Counted from the stretch's first letter, positions 41,579-50,157 are shown. The stretch: 64,000 nucleotides of DNA from Gordonia alkanivorans NBRC 16433 (GCF_000225505.1 NZ_BACI01000099.1:88431-152430), one strand, 5' to 3'. A program made the numbers and translations. Notes: a model not told the origin generated them from the letters alone.

Positions 41579-42337
41579 GTGCCCGAGCCAGCTCCCGTCA
41601 CCGAGGTGACACCCGACGCGACGGGCAGCCGACGCCGCGTCACCTTCGACCGGCGGGTCGTCCGGCGCGCACTCGTCGCAGCGGCGGTCGTGGCCCTGGT
41701 CCTGCTCGGCTCCTACTTCATCCCGCTCCCCTCGATCGGCAGCGTCCGCGCCTGGGGCGACGACCTCGGTCCGGCCTTTCCGTGGCTGTTCTTCACGGCG
41801 TACGCCGTTGTCACGATCGCCCCGATCCCCCGCTCGACCTTCACCGTCATGTCCGGGATCTTCTTCGGCCCCGTCGTCGGCTTCGTGGGCGCGATGATCG
41901 CGTCGTCGATCGCGGCGGTCGCGGCCTTCGGACTCGTGCGTGTGCTCGGCCGCGACCGGGTGCGACCGTTTCTCAAGAAGCCGGTCGTCAAGGCCGTCGA
42001 GTACCGCCTGGAACGGCGCGGTTGGCTGGCCGTCGGCTCGCTCCGCCTGATCGCGGCCTGTCCGTTCTCCGTCGCCAACTACTGCTCGGCTTTGTCTTCG
42101 GTACGGCCACTGCCGTTCACCGTGGCGAGCATCATCGGCATGGCCCCCGGAACCGCGGCGGTGGTGATGCTCGGCGATTCGCTGACCGGCGACACCAACC
42201 CCGCGCAGCTTCTGATCAGCGGAGCACTCTTCGCGGTCGGGATCGCCGGACTGGTCCTCGACGCTCGGTTGCCGGTGACCACCGGAAGCCCTCAACCTCC
42301 CAGACTTGAGAAGGACGAATCAAGTTCTGATGATTGA
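41579..42337 (+). CDS. TVP38/TMEM64 (DedA-superfamily) membrane protein
   Basis: The 252-residue integral membrane protein has about five hydrophobic segments and the SNARE-associated/VTT domain motifs GIFFGPVVGFVGAMIAS and GMAPGTAAVVMLGD. It corresponds to Rv1491c. DedA-superfamily members move phospholipids or undecaprenyl phosphate across membranes, but this branch is untested. The GTG at 41579 follows TAGAGT by exactly 6 nt (leaderless). The gene is divergent from mutA. Confidence 0.88.
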   Translation: MPEPAPVTEVTPDATGSRRRVTFDRRVVRRALVAAAVVALVLLGSYFIPLPSIGSVRAWGDDLGPAFPWLFFTAYAVVTIAPIPRSTFTVMSGIFFGPVVGFVGAMIASSIAAVAAFGLVRVLGRDRVRPFLKKPVVKAVEYRLERRGWLAVGSLRLIAACPFSVANYCSALSSVRPLPFTVASIIGMAPGTAAVVMLGDSLTGDTNPAQLLISGALFAVGIAGLVLDARLPVTTGSPQPPRLEKDESSSDD

Positions 42338-42352
42338 TCGGTCCAGCCAAAA

Positions 42353-42376
42353 GGCTTGATCAGTCCTGATCAAGCC
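42353..42376. promoter_or_regulatory. 10-bp-arm palindrome in the satD-like promoter
   Basis: GGCTTGATCA-GTCC-TGATCAAGCC is a perfect inverted repeat. The leaderless -10 box TAGGCT (42379-42384) follows at once, so the palindrome covers the -35. Further TTGAT/ATCAA half-sites lie at 42319-42338 and an AGGCTTG at 42380. The downstream protein has its own HTH, so autorepression is likely. Confidence 0.75.
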
Positions 42377-42390
42377 AGTAGGCTTGTGTG

Positions 42391-43014
42391 ATGTTCGTCA
42401 TGACCGTCGACCAGCGCGGCAGCCGCACCGACATCGATCGCGTCGAAGCCGTGCTCGACCGGCTGCGCACCATCGACTCGGTTCGCCCCTTCGAGCGCAC
42501 CGCGGGCGACGAGATCCAAGGCGTCCTCGACGACCCGGTGACCCTCGCACAGCTCGCCGTCGAACTGACCGCCGACGGTCACTGGAGCGTCGGCATCGGA
42601 ACCGGCGACGTCGAACAGCCGCTCCCCGCCTCGACCCGCGCAGGCCGCGGAGCCGCTTTCCTCTACGCCCGGGACGCGGTCGAGGCGGCCAAGCGGCAAC
42701 GCATACCGCTGTGTGTACGCGGCCCCGATGCCCGATGGTGCCGCCACGCACAAACCGCCGGCCGGCTGATCAGCGACATCGTCGCCACCCGAAGCGCTGC
42801 CGGCATCGAGGCGGTGGCACTCATGCGGCGAGGACTCACCCAGGCCGACGCGGCGGGCGTCCTCGACATCTCACCCCAGGCCATGAGCCAACGACTCCGC
42901 GCCGCCGGCTGGGATCTGGAACCCGATTCGCTGGACCTCCTCGCCGATGCACTCGCCGAGGCCGACCGCCTCCACGCCGTCGAGCAGGCGCCGGACGGGG
43001 AGGTCGCGCGATGA
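42391..43014 (+). CDS. SatD-family protein with C-terminal helix-turn-helix
   Basis: The 207-residue protein has an N-terminal half with TVDQRGSRTDI and ERTAGDEIQGVL, which resembles the SatD family (named from the sat operon of Streptococcus mutans; function unknown). The C-terminal segment GLTQADAAGVLDISPQAMSQRLRAAGW is a clear helix-turn-helix. The ATG at 42391 is 6 nt after TAGGCT, giving a leaderless start; GTG at 42388 is in frame. The stop overlaps the membrane-protein start (ATGA). The SatD call is from remembered family features. Confidence 0.75.
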   Translation: MFVMTVDQRGSRTDIDRVEAVLDRLRTIDSVRPFERTAGDEIQGVLDDPVTLAQLAVELTADGHWSVGIGTGDVEQPLPASTRAGRGAAFLYARDAVEAAKRQRIPLCVRGPDARWCRHAQTAGRLISDIVATRSAAGIEAVALMRRGLTQADAAGVLDISPQAMSQRLRAAGWDLEPDSLDLLADALAEADRLHAVEQAPDGEVAR

Positions 43015-43640
43015 CCGGGATCGCCCTCGTCCTGCTCGTGCTGACCGCCATCGCACCTGTGGGGTGGCTCGGGGTGGAGCGGCTCATGCGTGACCGCGCA
43101 CTCGACGGTCTCACCGTGCCGCCGTCGGCGACGATCGTCCACGCCGTCGGACTCACGATTCTGCTGGGACTCGCCGGGGCGACGGCGGTCGTCGCCGCCA
43201 CCGCGGGACCCGCAGCCGGGTTCCCCGCCGCGGCGGCGACGGTGATCGCGGCCGTGGCTGCGGTCACGGGTGGTGGCCCGGTGGTGCGGGCGGTCCTCAA
43301 ACTGGGTGGTGTCCGGGCGAACCCGACGCCGACGCCTGACCCGGAGAGCCCCGATGACACCGAGACCCCGGACGACGCAGATACCGAACAGTCCGACCCG
43401 AACGAGGTAGGACCACTCCGGGGCGGCCGCGTCATCGGTCATCTCGAGCGGCTGGCCGTCGTCACGACGCTGATGGCCGGATGGCCGGAGGGTCTGGCGA
43501 TCATCCTGGCGGTGAAGAGCCTCGCGCGCTATCCCGAACTACGTGCGCCGCAGGCGTCGGAGCAGTTCATCATGGGCACCTTCGCCTCGGTGCTCTGGGC
43601 GATCGGCCTCGCCGGGATCGCACACCTGGTCACCACCTGA
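43011..43640 (+). CDS. Membrane protein with DUF3307-like C-terminal part
   Basis: The 209-residue protein has two N-terminal hydrophobic segments (residues 1-20 and about 40-90), an acidic Pro/Asp/Glu/Thr linker (about 105-140), then RVIGHLERLAVVTTLMAGWPEGLAIILAVKSLARYPEL and SEQFIMGTFASVLWAIG. The latter blocks resemble the conserved C-terminal end of DUF3307 proteins, which occur next to SatD genes in other phyla. Start overlaps the satD-like stop, so the two are co-translated. Function unknown. Confidence 0.72.
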   Translation: MTGIALVLLVLTAIAPVGWLGVERLMRDRALDGLTVPPSATIVHAVGLTILLGLAGATAVVAATAGPAAGFPAAAATVIAAVAAVTGGGPVVRAVLKLGGVRANPTPTPDPESPDDTETPDDADTEQSDPNEVGPLRGGRVIGHLERLAVVTTLMAGWPEGLAIILAVKSLARYPELRAPQASEQFIMGTFASVLWAIGLAGIAHLVTT

Positions 43641-43648
43641 CGGCCGGT

Positions 43649-44833
43649 CTAACCCGGGGTGGTTCCGGTCTCCTCGATCGCGGCGCCGAGCGACGCATGA
43701 CGTGACGACCGGCCCACACCGGTGCCGATCTCGGGGGCGACGGGTTTGCGGGCCACCGCCTCGGCCTCGGCAACGGCCTGCGCGACCTTGGGATCGGATG
43801 CCAGCGAGAACCAGTCCTCGGTCTCCGACTCGTCGACCTGTGAGGGCGGCGAGTCGGTCGGCTCGTACCGGAACACCCCGTCGTCGCCCTGGATGCCGAA
43901 GGACTTCGCGAAACCCTGGAGCGCCGAACCGAAATCGGAGGGCACCACCCAGACCTTGCTGCCCTCCCCCTTCGCCATCTCCGGCAACTGCTGGAGGTAT
44001 TGGTAGGCAAGGAGTTCCGGGGTCGGCTTGGCCGCCTTGATCGCCGCGAAGGTCTTCTCGATGGCCTTCGCCTCGCCCTGCGCGTTCAGGTAGGCCGCCG
44101 CACGATCACCCTGGGCACGCAGGATGCGCGACTGCCGCTCCGCCTCGGCGGCGAGGATCGCGGCCTGCTTGGCACCCTCGGCGGCGAGGATCTGCGACTG
44201 CTTGTTGCCCTCGGCGGTCTTGATCGCCGACTCACGCTGACCTTCTGCGGCCAGGATCGTCGCGCGCTTCTCGCGATCGGCCTTCATCTGCTTCTCCATC
44301 GACTCCTGGATCGACGGCGGAGGCATGATCGACTTGAGTTCGACGCGGGCGACACGCAGGCCCCAACGGCCGGTCGCCTCGTCGAGCACTCCGCGCAGCT
44401 GCCCGTTGATGGAGTCGCGAGAGGTCAGGGTCTCTTCGAGGGTCATACCGCCGACCACGTTGCGCAGGGTGGTGATGGTGAGCTGCTCGACGCCGGCGAT
44501 GTAGTTGTCGATCTCGTAGACGGCCGACCGCGGATTGGTCACCTGGAAGTAGACGACAGTGTCGATGGACAGGGTGAGGTTGTCCTCGGTGATCACCGGT
44601 TGCGGCGGGAAGGACACGACCCGTTCACGGATGTCGACCCGCGCGCGAATCCGGTCGATGAACGGCAGCAGCAGCGTCAACTGCCCTGACACGGTGCGCG
44701 TGTAGCGGCCGAGACGTTCGATCACCGCGGCCTCCGCCTGCGGGATCAGGGCCACCGATTTGACCAGTACCACCGCCACGAGCAGGACCAGCAGTACCAC
44801 CACCACCAGGCCGAAGATCTGGAAATCGTCCAC
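43649..44833 (-). CDS. SPFH/band 7 domain protein (stomatin-like)
   Basis: The 394-residue membrane-anchored scaffold has an N-terminal TM helix (residues 5-30), a band 7 domain (ALIPQAEAAVIERLGRYTRTVSG, DIRERVVSFPPQPVITEDN) and a long Ala/Glu/Gln coiled coil (KTAEGNKQSQILAAEGAKQA region). It corresponds to Rv1488. Such proteins form large membrane-domain assemblies and often work with an NfeD protein, which is the next gene upstream. The GTG at 44833 has AGAAAGGTG. Confidence 0.94.
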   Translation of the reverse strand: MDDFQIFGLVVVVLLVLLVAVVLVKSVALIPQAEAAVIERLGRYTRTVSGQLTLLLPFIDRIRARVDIRERVVSFPPQPVITEDNLTLSIDTVVYFQVTNPRSAVYEIDNYIAGVEQLTITTLRNVVGGMTLEETLTSRDSINGQLRGVLDEATGRWGLRVARVELKSIMPPPSIQESMEKQMKADREKRATILAAEGQRESAIKTAEGNKQSQILAAEGAKQAAILAAEAERQSRILRAQGDRAAAYLNAQGEAKAIEKTFAAIKAAKPTPELLAYQYLQQLPEMAKGEGSKVWVVPSDFGSALQGFAKSFGIQGDDGVFRYEPTDSPPSQVDESETEDWFSLASDPKVAQAVAEAEAVARKPVAPEIGTGVGRSSRHASLGAAIEETGTTPG

Positions 44834-44877
44834 AATTCACCTTTCTCGCGAACCGTCGAGCAGGTCGGGTCGAGCTA

Positions 44878-45306
44878 TCAGACGTCCCACACCACCGCGG
44901 TCGCACCGTCGATCTCGACGACGGTCACATGGGTTCCGGGTTCGAGCACCTGTGCGGGATCGACCGACCGCGCCGACCAGATGTCACCGCCGATCTTCAC
45001 GCGGCCGTCGTCGCCGTCGACCGTCTCGGTGACGACCGCCGGCTGCCCCTCCAGGGCCTCGGTGTTCATCAGTACAGAGGGGCGATTGAGCATGTGGCGC
45101 TTGGCAACCGGGCGCACCGCGACGAGCAGCAGCATCGACACCGCGGCGAACACCAGGCCGTCCACCCAGAGGGGCGGCTCCCACACGAAATCCACACCGG
45201 CCGCGGCCAAGGCACCACCGGCCAACATGAGCAGCACCAGTTCGCCACCGAACATCTCCGCGACCACCAGGACGATCGCGGCCGCCAACCACAGCAGGGC
45301 GCTCAT
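44878..45306 (-). CDS. NfeD-like membrane protein
   Basis: The 142-residue short NfeD protein has two to three TM segments (LLWLAAAIVLVVAEMF, LVLLMLAGGALAAAGVDFV, VDGLVFAAVSMLLLVAV) and a C-terminal OB-fold beta barrel (GDDGRVKIGGDIWSARSVD, VTVVEIDGATAVV). It lacks the serine protease part of long NfeD. It is the usual partner of the SPFH protein encoded 44 nt downstream. The start ATG at 45306 follows CAGACT by 6 nt, a near fit to a leaderless promoter. Confidence 0.92.
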   Translation of the reverse strand: MSALLWLAAAIVLVVAEMFGGELVLLMLAGGALAAAGVDFVWEPPLWVDGLVFAAVSMLLLVAVRPVAKRHMLNRPSVLMNTEALEGQPAVVTETVDGDDGRVKIGGDIWSARSVDPAQVLEPGTHVTVVEIDGATAVVWDV

Positions 45307-45374
45307 GTGTCCAGTCTGCCAGAGATGTCCGAGCAGCCTCGGCGCGTTCGATGCGCGAGCGCGCGGATCCGACG

Positions 45375-46202
45375 CTAACCGGCCTCTTCGGCCGCGGTGA
45401 CGAAGTCGATCAGTTCCTCCACCGATCGCAGGAGTGGCACTTCGAGGTCGCGGAAGCTGCTGACCCCGCCCAGCACCCGGCGCCAGCCGTCCCGCGGGTC
45501 GCCCCAGCCGAGCTCGGCACACACCCCGGTCTTCCAGTCGGTGCCGCGCGGGATCGTCGGCCAGGCCCGGATCTTGACCGAGGCGGGCTTCACCGCCTCC
45601 CAGACGTCGATGTAGGGATGCCCGCACACCAGCACGTGCTCGCCGACCTCTGCGGTGAGGTGGGCCTCTTTCGAACCGGCCACGAGATGGTCGACGAGAA
45701 CGCCCGCGCGACGATGCGGCGCGGGCTGGAACTCGGCGAGCGCCTCGTCGAGGTTGTCGAGACCGTCGAGGCTCACCACGACCACGCCCTCGGCCCGCAG
45801 GTCGTCGCCCCACACCCGTTCGAGCAGGGTCGCGTCGTGCACACCCTCCACGAAGATCCGGCTGGCCCGCGCGGTGCGAGCCCGGGTACGGGGCGCGGCG
45901 CGGGAACCCGACGCCGTCATGGCGGGCTTCTGGGGTCCACGTGTGCGCGGCCGGACGAGGGTCACTGTCCGGCCGTCGATCAGGAAGGCGCCGGGGTTCA
46001 TCAGGAACACGCGGGTCCGGCCGTGCCGGTCCTCGAGGCGGACGAGGTCACCGGCGTAGCTCTTCTCCAGGCCGACGACGGCACCACAGAAACCGGTCGC
46101 GGCGTCTTCCACGACGAGATCGCGTTCGGCCGCGACCTCCACCGGACGCGGCTTGGCCCGGCGTGGCTGAGACAGCACATCGCGCCCGTACCGGTCATCC
46201 AT
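45375..46202 (-). CDS. DUF3097 family protein
   Basis: The 275-residue soluble protein is conserved in actinobacteria (Rv1486c). An N-terminal SH3-like segment (GFCGAVVGLEKSYAGDLVRLEDRHGRTRVF) precedes a TOPRIM-like part (FVEGVHDATLLERVWGDDLRAEGVVVVSLDGLD). The E-G and D-x-D pattern suggests metal binding. Function unknown. The ATG at 46202 has GAGGTGGAG upstream; a longer frame to 46244 is less likely. Confidence 0.88.
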   Translation of the reverse strand: MDDRYGRDVLSQPRRAKPRPVEVAAERDLVVEDAATGFCGAVVGLEKSYAGDLVRLEDRHGRTRVFLMNPGAFLIDGRTVTLVRPRTRGPQKPAMTASGSRAAPRTRARTARASRIFVEGVHDATLLERVWGDDLRAEGVVVVSLDGLDNLDEALAEFQPAPHRRAGVLVDHLVAGSKEAHLTAEVGEHVLVCGHPYIDVWEAVKPASVKIRAWPTIPRGTDWKTGVCAELGWGDPRDGWRRVLGGVSSFRDLEVPLLRSVEELIDFVTAAEEAG

Positions 46203-46321
46203 CGCGCTCCACCTCTTCGGTCCCTGGACATCTGCGCCCAACACCGTAAGCGCCCGGACTCCCGGCGGCGGGTTGCCACGCCCGGCGACCGGTCGGGGCC
46301 CGGCGGTATCCTGGCTCCTTG

Positions 46322-47152
46322 ATGAATCGCAGCGACATCCTCCCCTCCACCGTCGCGTGGCCGACCTGCGCCCTGGGCGCGTGGGCAGCGGCGTGGCTCA
46401 CCGGGCGCTGCTCCCCCGACGACGTGATCGAGGCGCTCGCCGAATCCGCCGACCGGCATGAGGTGCCGGCCGAACAGCCCACGACCCCAACGGGATCGGG
46501 GAACGGCGTACTGGACCTGCTGGGGTTGCTGAAACCGGCCCGACGCCTGGCGGTGCGCCTGCCGTCGACCGGCGATCCGCAGGGTCTGCCCCCGAACCCC
46601 GCGACGTCGAGGGCCCTCACTGCCGGCGAGGTTCTCCTGGTCGACGATTCGGACACGGCGGGCACCCTCGCACTCGTCCCCGAGTTCTCCACCCTCGGTG
46701 TCGATCCCCCGTACGTGACCTGCCGGTGGACCACCTTCCGGTATGCCGACCGGCTCGACCTCGACCATCTGGTGTCATCCGGCCCGTCCGCGGGTGACCT
46801 GGAATACGACCTGCGCCAGGCGGTCCGCGATGCGGCGTCGATCATCGGGGGTCTCGGTGGACGCCGGTCCGTCGATGCGGGTGATCTGCGCAAGGAGCTC
46901 GCGGCCCTCACCGCCCGGCATCGCGTCGCACTGCCCCCGCACGCACTCGACGCCCGCTCCACGCGGCTCATCGACACCGCCGCCCAGGTGGAGGCCATCG
47001 TCGATCTCGCGGGGACCCGTCGGGTCGAGATCGGCGACACTGCGGGACAATGGGATTCGGGTGATTCCGCCCTACGCGGTCTGCAGACCCTCACCCGGAC
47101 CGCACGTGCGGCCGCGGTGAATTCCACAATCGGTGAACTGCTCCGCCGCTGA
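46322..47152 (+). CDS. Conserved hypothetical protein (276 aa)
   Basis: A soluble actinobacterial protein of unknown family: Ala/Leu-rich N-terminus (WPTCALGAWAAAWLTGRCSPDDVIEAL), no TM or signal peptide. TATCCT (46307-46312) lies 9 nt before the ATG and exactly 6 nt before an adjacent TTG at 46319, so initiation may be leaderless at either. It is divergent from DUF3097 and convergent with the GNAT gene. Confidence 0.72.
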   Translation: MNRSDILPSTVAWPTCALGAWAAAWLTGRCSPDDVIEALAESADRHEVPAEQPTTPTGSGNGVLDLLGLLKPARRLAVRLPSTGDPQGLPPNPATSRALTAGEVLLVDDSDTAGTLALVPEFSTLGVDPPYVTCRWTTFRYADRLDLDHLVSSGPSAGDLEYDLRQAVRDAASIIGGLGGRRSVDAGDLRKELAALTARHRVALPPHALDARSTRLIDTAAQVEAIVDLAGTRRVEIGDTAGQWDSGDSALRGLQTLTRTARAAAVNSTIGELLRR

Positions 47153-47175
47153 TTCACGTGCGACGCGGGAACGCG

Positions 47176-47841
47176 TCAGGCCGGACCGGACTCCGTCCGG
47201 CGTCGTGGTGGCCGGTCGGAGACGAGGCCGTACATCGTGATGCCGTTCCAGTCCTCGACTGCGAACTCGTTGGCACCCCAGACCTCGGTGTAGTAGCGAC
47301 GCAGAGTCTCCGAACCCGTCCATGCGTAGTACGGACGCGATGCCGCCGTACAGAACCGTTCGATCTCGCGCATCATGCCGATCGTGGCCCGGCCGCCGCG
47401 TTCGGATTGCGCCACGACCCCGATCCGGAGGTTGACCGCGTCGTCCGCCGGAGGCGCGAGCTTCGAACTGGTCAACAGCTCAGCGATGCGTTCGCGCACC
47501 CCGGGGACGGTCGCGACCGCGGCGAAGTCGGCCGGCGTCAGCGGCGGCTTGCCGTCGACGGCTAGATCGGCGTCGTGCGGCTGGAACACCAGCAATCCGA
47601 CGAGACGTACGCCGCGCCGGGCACCGACGACGCATTTCGCGTTCAGCAATGGTCGCACGAGGATTTCCGCCAACCATTTCCGCAGAGAGCGGTCGGCCAT
47701 GTGTTCCCCGAGCAGCCACGAGTACAACGGAATCTCGTCGAGACCGTCTGCGAGCAGCTCGATGACCGGGTCGAGATCGTCGCCGGTGAGTGTGACCGTT
47801 TCGATCGATTCGTACTGTTCATCAGTCATCGCAGCTCGCAT
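47176..47841 (-). CDS. GNAT-fold N-acetyltransferase-like protein
   Basis: The 221-residue protein looks like a GNAT acyltransferase: VGARRGVRLVGLLVF (core strands), NLRIGVVAQSERGGRATIGMMREIERFC (acyl-CoA pyrophosphate-binding region) and YYAWTGSETLRRYYTEVWG. The first conserved block is weak, so the call is moderate. The start at 47841 has GGGGAA upstream; ATG at 47829 is also in frame. It lies 40 nt past a terminator that ends a 32-residue peptide gene, so it is read either by leak-through or from its own promoter. Confidence 0.72.
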   Translation of the reverse strand: MRAAMTDEQYESIETVTLTGDDLDPVIELLADGLDEIPLYSWLLGEHMADRSLRKWLAEILVRPLLNAKCVVGARRGVRLVGLLVFQPHDADLAVDGKPPLTPADFAAVATVPGVRERIAELLTSSKLAPPADDAVNLRIGVVAQSERGGRATIGMMREIERFCTAASRPYYAWTGSETLRRYYTEVWGANEFAVEDWNGITMYGLVSDRPPRRRTESGPA

Positions 47842-47880
47842 CAGCTCGCATTCCCCGGTGCGACATGCCGGAAACGACGC

Positions 47881-47922
47881 AGAAAAACACGGGTGGGCCG
47901 CGCCATCGACTCGGCCCACCCG
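47881..47922 (-). terminator. Intrinsic terminator after the 32-residue peptide gene
   Basis: On the minus strand an 11-bp stem CGGGTGGGCCG/CGGCCCACCCG with an 11-nt loop is followed by TGTTTTTCT. It lies 10 nt beyond the peptide stop and before the GNAT start, which suggests attenuation rather than full termination of the unit. Confidence 0.85.
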
Positions 47923-47932
47923 AGAAGACTTC

Positions 47933-48031
47933 TCACACGGTCGGCGTTTCTTCCTCGAGCGAGCCGGTGATCAGGGTGTCCAGGATCGGTCCGAGAATCT
48001 CGCCGTCCAATTCGATTGGTCCATCTGCCAT
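47933..48031 (-). CDS. Candidate 32-residue acidic peptide
   Basis: ATG at 48031 to TGA at 47933. The product starts MADGPIELDGEILGPILDTL and ends ITGSLEEETPTV. It has no Lys, Arg, His, Cys or aromatic residue, is acidic, and repeats GPI twice (GPIEL, GPILD). A purine-rich GAGAGAGAA lies about 8 nt upstream of the ATG, and an intrinsic terminator follows. Its own codons look like real coding sequence (third-position G/C). No homologue is known to me; precursor peptide, amphipathic toxin-like peptide or signalling peptide are all possible. Confidence 0.6.
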   Translation of the reverse strand: MADGPIELDGEILGPILDTLITGSLEEETPTV

Positions 48032-48054
48032 TGCAGATTTCTCTCTCTGGTAAT

Positions 48055-48076
48055 CGCTGCCCGGGGGGAGGCAGCG
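48055..48076 (-). promoter_or_regulatory. Leader hairpin before the peptide gene
   Basis: CGCTGCC/GGCAGCG 7-bp stem with an 8-nt GC loop, 24 nt before the peptide ATG and 14 nt after the mini-ORF stop. It could control translation or transcription of the peptide. Confidence 0.5.
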
Positions 48077-48089
48077 TATCCACAGAATG

Positions 48090-48113
48090 TCATCTGTCGA
48101 ACAACGGAGCCAT
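48090..48113 (-). CDS. Possible 7-codon leader mini-ORF
   Basis: ATG GCT CCG TTG TTC GAC AGA TGA (MAPLFDR) with a proper AGGAG at 48123-48127, 9 nt upstream. It is the first open frame in an AT-rich leader and is followed by a hairpin and the peptide gene. Only its ribosome site supports it. Confidence 0.35.
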   Translation of the reverse strand: MAPLFDR

Positions 48114-48208
48114 ATATGACGACTCCTGTTATCCGATTGTTATCATCGCGAATGATTCAACGAACTCATCGAAACGATCGTTAACAATGGGCTTGAGATC
48201 AGCTGTCT
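48114..48208. other. AT-rich leader region
   Basis: This stretch is clearly lower in GC than its neighbours and holds several TTGTTA/TAACAA and CGATCG/CGATGA patches, including an inverted TTGTTA...TAACAA pair about 40 nt apart. Probably the promoter region of the peptide unit; no confident -35/-10 pair is assigned. Confidence 0.4.
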
Positions 48209-49321
48209 CTACGTGCCGTCAGATGCGTGGGCCGACGGCCGCGACGGCCGTGCGGCGGGCACACAGCAACGGTCTCGACACACCCGACCGTTGTCGCCGC
48301 AGCCCATCGCAGCGAGATCGCCGACGCCGCCGACGTAGTTCTCCACGATTTCGCCGATCATCTCGACGAAGCGCAGATCAGTGCCGACGGTGTCGGCCCG
48401 CACGTAGTCCATCCCGAGTCGCTGCGCCGTCTCGGCTGCCTCGTTGTCGAGGTCCCAGATCACCTCGAGGTGATCGGAGATGAATCCGACGGGATAGACC
48501 ACAACCCGGCGAACACCCTGCGCCGCAAGTTCTTCCAGATGATCGCAGATGTCCGGTTCGAGCCACGGGATCTGCGGGGGGCCCGACCGCGACTGCCAGA
48601 CCTGGTCGAAGTCGTCGACGCCGAGTGCGTCGGCAACGGCCTGCGACGCGGCCATCACCTGGCGCGAGTAGAGACCACCGCCCTCGGCAGCCGGTCCGGA
48701 CGCGGCGTCGGCCGAGCTCGGGACGGAGTGCGCGGTGAACACCAGCCGCACCGGGTCCTCGGACTCGCCGAGCTTCTCGATGGCGCGACGGACGGCGTCG
48801 GCTCCGGCCGCGGTGAATGCCGGATGCGACCAGTACTGCGGCAGTTTGCGGAGCACCACGGCACCCTCGGGCGTCGTGGACCCGGGCTCACGATCGGCGA
48901 GTGCCTTGAGGGACCGGTCGATGTCCTCGTGGTACTGACGGCACCCCGAGTAGCCACCCCAGGCGGATGTCGGGAAGACCAGGATGCGACGATGCCCGGC
49001 CCGGTACATCTCGGCCAGGGTGTCCTCGGCCAGGGGGTGCCAGTTGCGATTGCCGAAGTACACCGGCAGATCGAGACCGCGGCGTGCCAGATCGGCGCGG
49101 AGGCCGTCGATCATGTCCAGGTTCAACCCGTTGATCGGCGACACCCCGCCGAAGTGCAGATAGTGTTCCGCCACCGATTCCAGGCGTTCGCGCGGGATAC
49201 CCCGGCCCCGGGTCACGTTCTCCAGGAAGGGCATGACCTCGTCGGGGCCCTCGGGACCACCGAAGGACAGGAACAGGACGGAATCGAAGGCGGTCTCCAC
49301 GGCGTCTCTCCCCGGGCTCAC
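48209..49321 (-). CDS. hemH: Ferrochelatase (coproporphyrin type) HemH/CpfC
   Basis: This enzyme inserts iron into coproporphyrin III (in actinobacteria) in the late haem pathway. The 370-residue product has [23 protein letters not shown] at the N-terminus, the active-site region [12 protein letters not shown], and [15 protein letters not shown]. The C-terminal [13 protein letters not shown] supplies cysteines of the actinobacterial [2Fe-2S] cluster. The GTG at 49321 overlaps the inhA stop (GTGA), as in the fabG1-inhA-hemZ operon of M. tuberculosis. Confidence 0.96.
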   Translation of the reverse strand: MSPGRDAVETAFDSVLFLSFGGPEGPDEVMPFLENVTRGRGIPRERLESVAEHYLHFGGVSPINGLNLDMIDGLRADLARRGLDLPVYFGNRNWHPLAEDTLAEMYRAGHRRILVFPTSAWGGYSGCRQYHEDIDRSLKALADREPGSTTPEGAVVLRKLPQYWSHPAFTAAGADAVRRAIEKLGESEDPVRLVFTAHSVPSSADAASGPAAEGGGLYSRQVMAASQAVADALGVDDFDQVWQSRSGPPQIPWLEPDICDHLEELAAQGVRRVVVYPVGFISDHLEVIWDLDNEAAETAQRLGMDYVRADTVGTDLRFVEMIGEIVENYVGGVGDLAAMGCGDNGRVCRDRCCVPAARPSRPSAHASDGT

Positions 49322-50157
49322 GACCCGGAGGTCATGCCCTCCGGGAACCAGGTGTTGTGGCTGGCGCCGCCGTCGACGTAGACGATGGAACCGGTGGTGC
49401 CGGGCAGCCAGTCGCTCAGCAGCGCACAGACCGACTTGGCGACCACGGTCGGGTCGTCGACGTCCCAGCCGATGGGCGACGCGCCGTCCCAGTACTCGTT
49501 GAGCATGTTGAGCTGCTTGGCGTCATCGGTCGCGGTGCCGGCGATGGCCTTGGCCGCGAGGGTCTTGATGGGTCCGGCGGCGACCAGGTTGGAGCGGATG
49601 TTCTTGGCGTTGCCCACTTCTCGCGCCACGTACCGGTTCACCGACTCGAGGGCGGCCTTGGCCACGCCCATCCAGTTGTAGTACGGCATGGCGGTGCGCG
49701 GGTCGAAGTCCATACCCACGATGGAGCCGCCCTCGTTCATGACCGGCAGCACGGCGCGGGCCAGCGACGCGTAGCTCCAGGCCGAGATCTCGAACGCCTT
49801 GGCGGCGTCGGGGCCGGGACCCTCGAGGAACGGCTTGGCCTCCGGGCCCATCAGGGTGCGCGGCGCGAACGCGATCGAGTGCATCACACCGTCGATGCCC
49901 TGCGGGGCGATCTCGCGGATCTTGTCGGCGAGCGACTCGAGGTCTTCCTCGTTGGTGACGTCGAGCCCGATGGCCGGCGGCACCTCTTTCGGCAGGCGCT
50001 TGGCGATGCGGTCGATCAGCCGCAGCCGCTCCGGGATGCCGGTGATGATCACCGTCGCGCCCTGCTCCTGCGCCATGGCGGCCGCGTGGAAGGCGATCGA
50101 CGCATCGGTGATGATGCCCGTGATGAGGACGGTCTTCCCGTCCAGGATTCCGCTCAC
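49318..50157 (-). CDS. inhA: Enoyl-[acyl-carrier-protein] reductase InhA
   Basis: The NADH-dependent FAS-II reductase acts in mycolic-acid chain elongation and is the isoniazid target in mycobacteria. The 279-residue product has NADH motif [11 protein letters not shown], Ser near residue 94 in [10 protein letters not shown], and catalytic Tyr/Lys in [15 protein letters not shown]. The strand-4 and substrate-loop segments look intact ([11 protein letters not shown]). It follows fabG1 by 70 nt and overlaps hemH. Confidence 0.97.
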   Translation of the reverse strand: MSGILDGKTVLITGIITDASIAFHAAAMAQEQGATVIITGIPERLRLIDRIAKRLPKEVPPAIGLDVTNEEDLESLADKIREIAPQGIDGVMHSIAFAPRTLMGPEAKPFLEGPGPDAAKAFEISAWSYASLARAVLPVMNEGGSIVGMDFDPRTAMPYYNWMGVAKAALESVNRYVAREVGNAKNIRSNLVAAGPIKTLAAKAIAGTATDDAKQLNMLNEYWDGASPIGWDVDDPTVVAKSVCALLSDWLPGTTGSIVYVDGGASHNTWFPEGMTSGS

